From: DASYQD01 sp036005845
GTDB taxonomy: Bacteria; Acidobacteriota; Thermoanaerobaculia; Multivoradales; JAIOJS01
Direction of reading: 5' to 3'
NCBI GenBank assembly: GCA_036005845.1
Contig: DASYQD010000021.1
Location: 1 to 19,769 of the forward strand
DNA length: 19,769 nt
Translations under genes and position numbers: made by a program
Shown here: positions 15,840 through 19,769 of the stretch, piece by piece
How positions within the stretch are numbered: the first letter of the stretch is position 1
Layout of the letters: each line of letters opens with the position of its first letter
Notes under the pieces: model-generated
What the model was told of the DNA's origin: nothing
The model's database searches: none
What the model saw: the letters and a program-made list of their open reading frames with translations, nothing else

Positions 15840-16618
15840 CAGGTCGAGGTCGCGCTCGCCGGCGTCAGCCCGAGCTCGCGCAGCATCCGCGCCGGATAGT
15901 CGCTGAACACGCCCGACACGCCGAGCGCGAACAGCTCGCGCGCCTCGGCGGGATCGTTGACCGTGTAGACGAGCAGCGGCCGGCCCGCCGTGCGCGCCGC
16001 CGCCACCAGCTCGCCGCTCGCCAGCCGCTTGTGCGCGTGGATGCTCCAGGCGTCGAGCTTCGCCGCGGCGACGAGGAGCGCTTCGGGGCGCCGCGACTCG
16101 ATCGGCGCGACCGGCATGCGGGGCAAGAGCGTCTTCACATAGGCGAGCGCCTGCCAGTCGAAGCTCGAGACGAGCACGTTGCGCCGCTCGGCCAGCGCGC
16201 TCGCCACGCCGCGCGCGAGCCAGGCGCCGTTGGCCTCGAAGCGCTTGAGCTCGACGTCGAGCGGATGGCCGGGCGGCAGCGCCGCGAGCAGCTCGGCGAG
16301 CGCCGGCGCCCGGCCGCGCAACGATTCGCGGCCCGGCGAGTCTGTGCGCACCAGCGCCAGCTCGACCGCGCCGACCTCGCCCGTCGTCAGCTTCTCGACG
16401 GCGCGGCGGTCGCCGCCGCCGAGCCGCCGCAGGTCCTGGTCGTGGAAGACCACCAGCTCGCCGTCGGCCGCGAGCTGCACGTCGATCTCCAACATCGGCG
16501 CGCCCACCTCGACGGCGAGCCGGCACGACTCGACGGTGTTCTCCAGCCGCTCGCCAGAGGCGCCGCGGTGCGCCACCACCCACGGCGGCGGCGGCAGGTT
16601 CAGTGGAAGTAGCGCCAA
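15839..16618 (-). CDS. Glycerophosphodiester phosphodiesterase (GDPD family)
   Basis: It would hydrolyse glycerophosphodiesters to glycerol 3-phosphate and an alcohol. The product is about 259 residues if the TTG at 16618 is used. The catalytic set of the TIM barrel is visible: HRGAS at 17-21 (His17, Arg18), EN at 26-27, LEIDVQ at 43-48 (Glu44, Asp46), VVFHDQDL at 57-63 (His59), DVELKRF, and the end motif TVNDPAEA..GVSGVFSDYP. There is no signal peptide, so it is cytosolic like UgpQ. The start is uncertain: TTG 16618 overlaps the previous gene by 19 bases, and GTG 16579 or 16576 would begin just before the catalytic His. Neither has a clear RBS. It is translationally coupled to the FGGY kinase. 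Confidence 0.9.
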   Translation of the reverse strand: MALLPLNLPPPPWVVAHRGASGERLENTVESCRLAVEVGAPMLEIDVQLAADGELVVFHDQDLRRLGGGDRRAVEKLTTGEVGAVELALVRTDSPGRESLRGRAPALAELLAALPPGHPLDVELKRFEANGAWLARGVASALAERRNVLVSSFDWQALAYVKTLLPRMPVAPIESRRPEALLVAAAKLDAWSIHAHKRLASGELVAAARTAGRPLLVYTVNDPAEARELFALGVSGVFSDYPARMLRELGLTPASATST

Positions 16619-17070
16619 CCGGCGAGGACGTCCGCCTCGGCGAGCACCAGCGTCTGCCCCTCGACGCGGTGGCGCAGCGGCTGCGGCCGGCAGCCGCTGG
16701 TGCCGGCGTTGACCTCCTCCAGCCGCACGGAGGTCTCGCACTTGTTGTTGACCAGCCAGTCGCCTTCCTGGCGGAAGCCGAGCTTGCGCTTGTAGTCGTT
16801 CTCCGCCGCGTCGAAGGCCACCTGCAGCGTGCCGGCGCGGTCGCGGGCGACGAGGAAGCGCACTTCCTGGTTGCCGGGGTTGAGGAAGTCGTAGAAGCGC
16901 ACCTGTCCGGGCGCGATGCCGGCGACGTCGACCTTGACGACGCCGTCCTTCGGCATCACCCGCTCGCCCTCGCCGCGGCCGTTGTGCTTGTCGATCGCCC
17001 ACTCGGCGAGCAGCACCGCGCCCATGAAGAAGGCGACGACGAAGATGGCGTGGATGGGACGGATGCGCAC
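16600..17070 (-). CDS. Membrane-anchored DUF2318-like protein lacking the usual Cys pairs
   Basis: The product is 156 residues from a GTG at 17070. Residues 6-26 form one N-terminal membrane helix (IHAIFVVAFFMGAVLLAEWAI), with the rest probably periplasmic. The soluble part matches the DUF2318 pattern: VRF..D..AGTLQVAFDAAENDY (77-93), FRQEGDWLVNNKC (99-111), GCRPQPLRHRVEG (126-138) and VLAGWRYF at the end. Family members normally carry CxxC at the 'FDAxExC' site and a second CxxC at the 'NNxC' site, thought to bind a metal or Fe-S centre. Here only Cys111 and Cys127 remain. There is no RBS, and the GTG was chosen because upstream sequence reads as intergenic and runs towards the kinase gene. 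Function is unknown. Confidence 0.75.
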   Translation of the reverse strand: MRIRPIHAIFVVAFFMGAVLLAEWAIDKHNGRGEGERVMPKDGVVKVDVAGIAPGQVRFYDFLNPGNQEVRFLVARDRAGTLQVAFDAAENDYKRKLGFRQEGDWLVNNKCETSVRLEEVNAGTSGCRPQPLRHRVEGQTLVLAEADVLAGWRYFH

Positions 17071-17129
17071 GGCGGTGATGATTCTACTCGCCCGAGACGA
17101 CGACGACCCGCGACCGAAACCGCGATGGG
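17071..17129 (-). other. Short spacer between the kinase and the DUF2318-like gene
   Basis: The spacer is 59 bases. A TAGAAT hexamer on the minus strand (17081-17086) resembles a -10 box, but I see no -35 at a sensible distance, no hairpin and no RBS before the GTG at 17070. Confidence 0.3.
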
Positions 17130-19769
17130 TTATTGCGGCGCGACAGCATCGGCACGGGCGAGCAATCGCTCGAAGCGCGGGTCGCCGCGCAGCGGGTCCC
17201 ACCACGGATCGTGCCGCAAGGATTGGACGGTGATCGGCGCGACGTAGGTCTTGTCCAGAAGGCCGGAAAGGAGAGCAATCGCCTGCTCGTGTTCGTCAAA
17301 CCTCGCATACACGAAGGCGAGAATCTCGAACATGGCTGGACCCAAGTACGCGTCGTTGGCCGTGAGCGCGATGGCCTTCCGAGCGTGTGTCAGCGCGGGC
17401 TCGCGCGCGCCCACAAGTGCGTAGGTCTCGGCCAGAATCCCGAGGACCTGAATGCTGTCGGGATTCGCGGCGAGATCTTTCTCTCGCGCAGCGATGATCT
17501 GGCGAGCGAGGTTTCCACCCTCCCGCGAGTTGCCGCGGCGAAGCTCGGCGTAAGCCACGTACACGTCGAGATCGCGAATCTGCCGCACGTCGAGGTGTGG
17601 CCGTGCCAACGCGACCGCCTGGGCGAAATGCCGGTCCCAAAGCTCGACCAAGACGCGGGGCTCGAGCAGGTCCGCCTCGAGCGTCGGCGGTGCACTCTCG
17701 AGCATGGCGCGAGCGGCGGTGGTGTCGCCCTTCCAACTCAGCTGCAGCACGCTGCGCTGGCCCCAGAGCGACCAGTCGTCGGGCGCGACGCGCAGACACT
17801 GCTCGAAGAGGCGGTCCGCCTCCGGATAGCGGCGAAGGGCCCAGTTCGTCCTTGCCATGTCTCGATCGATGGACCACGAGGCCAGGCCCTCCGGGTTTCC
17901 CAGCTCTTTCGCGCGCGCGAAGTGGGCCAACGCTTCCTCGTAGCGGCCCTGCCGGCGTAACACCGAGGCGATGGCATACGGCACCAGCCCGTTGCTGGGC
18001 ATCGCGCGGCCCGCCGCCTCGAACTCAAGCAGGGCACGCCCGTAGTCGCCGGCGCCATGGAAGTAGACGTAACCCGCGGCGAGATGCACCCTCGGGTCAT
18101 CGGGAGCCACGGCCTGCGCCCGCGCCAACGCCGCACGGGCCCGCTTCAGGCTGTCCGGCACCTGCAACCCGAAATAGTGATAGGCGAGCGCCCGGGCCTC
18201 GCGGGCGTGCGCCACAGCGAAGCTCGGGTCCAGCTCGGCGGCGCGGTGCATCAGATCGGCGCCAGCCAGGAGTGTGTCCCCGAAGCTGTTGGGGGTGCGG
18301 GAATACAGCGTCTGCAGGCCCCGCAGATAGAGCTGGTACGCCTCCGGGTTGCGGGTGGGCGAGGCTTCGACCAGCTGACGCTCGCGCGTGGACAAGGTCA
18401 CCCCGAGGGCGCGGATTACCTGCCGCGCGATGTCAGATTGCACGGCGAACGTGTCGGCCAGGTCACGGTCGTACTGGTCGGCCCAGAGGGTGGTGTCGTT
18501 CGATACTCGGCTGAGACGCGGGGTGATGCGCACCCGATTCCTGGCGGTCTGGCCGCGGTCCCAGCGCACCGTCCCCTCGAGCACGTAGTCGACGCCGAGG
18601 TCGCGTCCCAACTCGCGCAGCTGCTTGCCGACGCGTCGGTACTGCCTTACGGTCGTTTGCGAAACGACTTCGAGGCCGCGGACGGTGGCCAAACCGTCGA
18701 TGATCTCCTCGGTCATGCCACGCGCGAAGTAGGCGTCTTCGGGCGCGCCGAGGTCCTCGAAGGGCAGCACCGCGAGCCGCGGCAGCTTGCCCGCGCCGTT
18801 GACCGGGGCTCGGCGTGAGGACTCGAAGGCGAGCCACCCCGCCAGGGCCAGCGCCACCACCAGCGCCGCCGCGGCCCCGGCGCGCCACCAGGTGGGCCAG
18901 GGCCGTGGCAGCGCGACGTCTTTGCCGCTTGAGGATTCGACGTGCTCCAAATCGGCGGCGAGCTCGGCGGCGTCGGCGTAACGTTCGGCAGCTTCCTTGG
19001 CAAGGGCGCGTGCGATGACGCGGTCGAGAGCAGCAGACAGCCCTGGGCGCCGGCGGCTCGGCGGCTCCGGCTCGGCCGCGAGGATCGCCGCGAGGCGATC
19101 GCCGGGCGTGGCACCCGGGAATGGCGACTCGCCAGTTAAAAGCTCGGACAGAACGACGCCGAGGCTCCAGACGTCGGTGCGGGCGTCGACCGCGAGACCG
19201 CGCGCCTGCTCCGGCGACATGTAGCCGACAGTGCCGATGAGCGCCCCGGGCGTGGTCGGTCCCGGGGGATCGGCGCGGCGCCGCTGCGGCGACTGGGCGA
19301 GGCCGAAGTCGAGAACCTTGACGATGCCGTCGCGCCGGATCATCACGTTTTCGGGCTTGACGTCGCGGTGCACGATGCCGACGGCGTGCGCCGCGGCCAG
19401 CCCGCGAGCGATCTGCAGCGTGACGTCCATCGCCTCCGTCAGGGGCAACGGCCCCCCGCGCAGGCGCTCGCGCAGCGAGATGCCCTCGACGAGCTCGGTG
19501 ACTAGCAGATCGGCGCCTTCGTGCGCCACGATCTCGTACACGGTGACGATGTTGGGATGATTGAGCGCCGAGGTGGCAAGCGCTTCTCGCCGGAAGCGAC
19601 GGATACGCTCGGGATCGGCGGCCAGATGCGCCGGGATGCGCTTGAGCGCCACGCGCCGCTGCAATCGGGTGTCGACGGCGAGGTACACCTCGCCCATGCC
19701 GCCGCTGCCGATGCAGTCGAGGACGTCGAACGCGCCGATGCGCTGCCCCACCAGCGGCGCGTCGGCGCG
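17130..19769 (-). CDS. Serine/threonine protein kinase with TolB/FlgO-like domain and TPRs (5' end at or beyond window edge)
   Basis: At least 873 residues are present, counted from the GTG at 19751. The frame stays open to base 19769, so the true start may lie outside. The Hanks-type kinase domain has GSGGMGEV at 16-23, Lys37 in VALKR, HRDVKPEN at 128-135, DFG at 148-150 and SPEQAR at 179-184, so it looks active. One membrane helix spans about 290-309. Outside it, residues 323-455 (LAVLPFEDLG, then YFARGMTEEIIDGL) form the TolB/FlgO-like domain seen in bacterial signalling proteins, followed by TPR-like helices to the C terminus. The layout is a transmembrane receptor kinase common in Acidobacteria. 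Substrates are unknown. The stop is 59 bases before the next gene. Confidence 0.92.
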   Translation of the reverse strand, partial: RADAPLVGQRIGAFDVLDCIGSGGMGEVYLAVDTRLQRRVALKRIPAHLAADPERIRRFRREALATSALNHPNIVTVYEIVAHEGADLLVTELVEGISLRERLRGGPLPLTEAMDVTLQIARGLAAAHAVGIVHRDVKPENVMIRRDGIVKVLDFGLAQSPQRRRADPPGPTTPGALIGTVGYMSPEQARGLAVDARTDVWSLGVVLSELLTGESPFPGATPGDRLAAILAAEPEPPSRRRPGLSAALDRVIARALAKEAAERYADAAELAADLEHVESSSGKDVALPRPWPTWWRAGAAAALVVALALAGWLAFESSRRAPVNGAGKLPRLAVLPFEDLGAPEDAYFARGMTEEIIDGLATVRGLEVVSQTTVRQYRRVGKQLRELGRDLGVDYVLEGTVRWDRGQTARNRVRITPRLSRVSNDTTLWADQYDRDLADTFAVQSDIARQVIRALGVTLSTRERQLVEASPTRNPEAYQLYLRGLQTLYSRTPNSFGDTLLAGADLMHRAAELDPSFAVAHAREARALAYHYFGLQVPDSLKRARAALARAQAVAPDDPRVHLAAGYVYFHGAGDYGRALLEFEAAGRAMPSNGLVPYAIASVLRRQGRYEEALAHFARAKELGNPEGLASWSIDRDMARTNWALRRYPEADRLFEQCLRVAPDDWSLWGQRSVLQLSWKGDTTAARAMLESAPPTLEADLLEPRVLVELWDRHFAQAVALARPHLDVRQIRDLDVYVAYAELRRGNSREGGNLARQIIAAREKDLAANPDSIQVLGILAETYALVGAREPALTHARKAIALTANDAYLGPAMFEILAFVYARFDEHEQAIALLSGLLDKTYVAPITVQSLRHDPWWDPLRGDPRFERLLARADAVAPQ

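Noticed and set aside
15840..16583. Fusion of the FGGY kinase to upstream sequence
   Set aside because: The frame is open upstream, but kinase homology begins at the ATG at 15839 and the upstream stretch is the phosphodiesterase gene in its proper frame.

Overview
The window comes from a high-GC bacterium that is most likely an acidobacterium, perhaps of the Thermoanaerobaculia type. The evidence is gene content and style: a serine/threonine kinase fused through one membrane helix to a TolB/FlgO-like domain and TPRs; an mglB-mglA pair next to yvcK, glmU and glmS; and large secreted multidomain proteins with SPD-2/hydin-like (choice-of-anchor D) and Ig-like modules. This is inference from family knowledge, since no rRNA or other marker is present. 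I saw no tRNA, CRISPR array, insertion sequence or phage gene.

The window splits into two convergent halves that meet at about 8150. On the plus strand (1-8090) lie three genes for exported, cysteine-containing, multidomain proteins. The first is cut by the left edge and consists of a tandem array of about 89-residue Ig-like units plus an 18-cysteine C-terminal module. The second has a signal peptide, two copies of a DUF4082-like beta domain, a disintegrin-like cysteine motif and a charged helical tail. The third starts inside the stop codon of the second and carries a signal peptide, a cysteine-containing N-terminal domain, Ig-like, IPT-like and anchor-D units, two copies of a 'GWAWD' domain, and then the same C-terminal module as the first protein. 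The shared module is followed in both genes by a homologous hairpin, so a domain-plus-terminator cassette has been duplicated. This secreted cluster is the least described part of the window.

On the minus strand, read from right to left, come a kinase-TPR receptor (cut by the right edge), a short membrane-anchored DUF2318-like protein that lacks the family's cysteine pairs, a glycerophosphodiester phosphodiesterase, and a divergent glycerol-kinase-like FGGY kinase. The last three are tightly packed and point to glycerol or glycerophosphodiester metabolism. After a 43-base gap begins a six-gene run with short spacings: mglB, mglA, a small HTH/TPR-like protein, yvcK (glmR), glmU and glmS. It joins the MglA/MglB polarity GTPase switch to the UDP-GlcNAc supply pathway and to YvcK/GlmR, which in Bacillus binds UDP-GlcNAc and stimulates GlmS. 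The whole sensor-product-target circuit would therefore sit on one transcript. No stretch longer than 300 bases lacks a gene.
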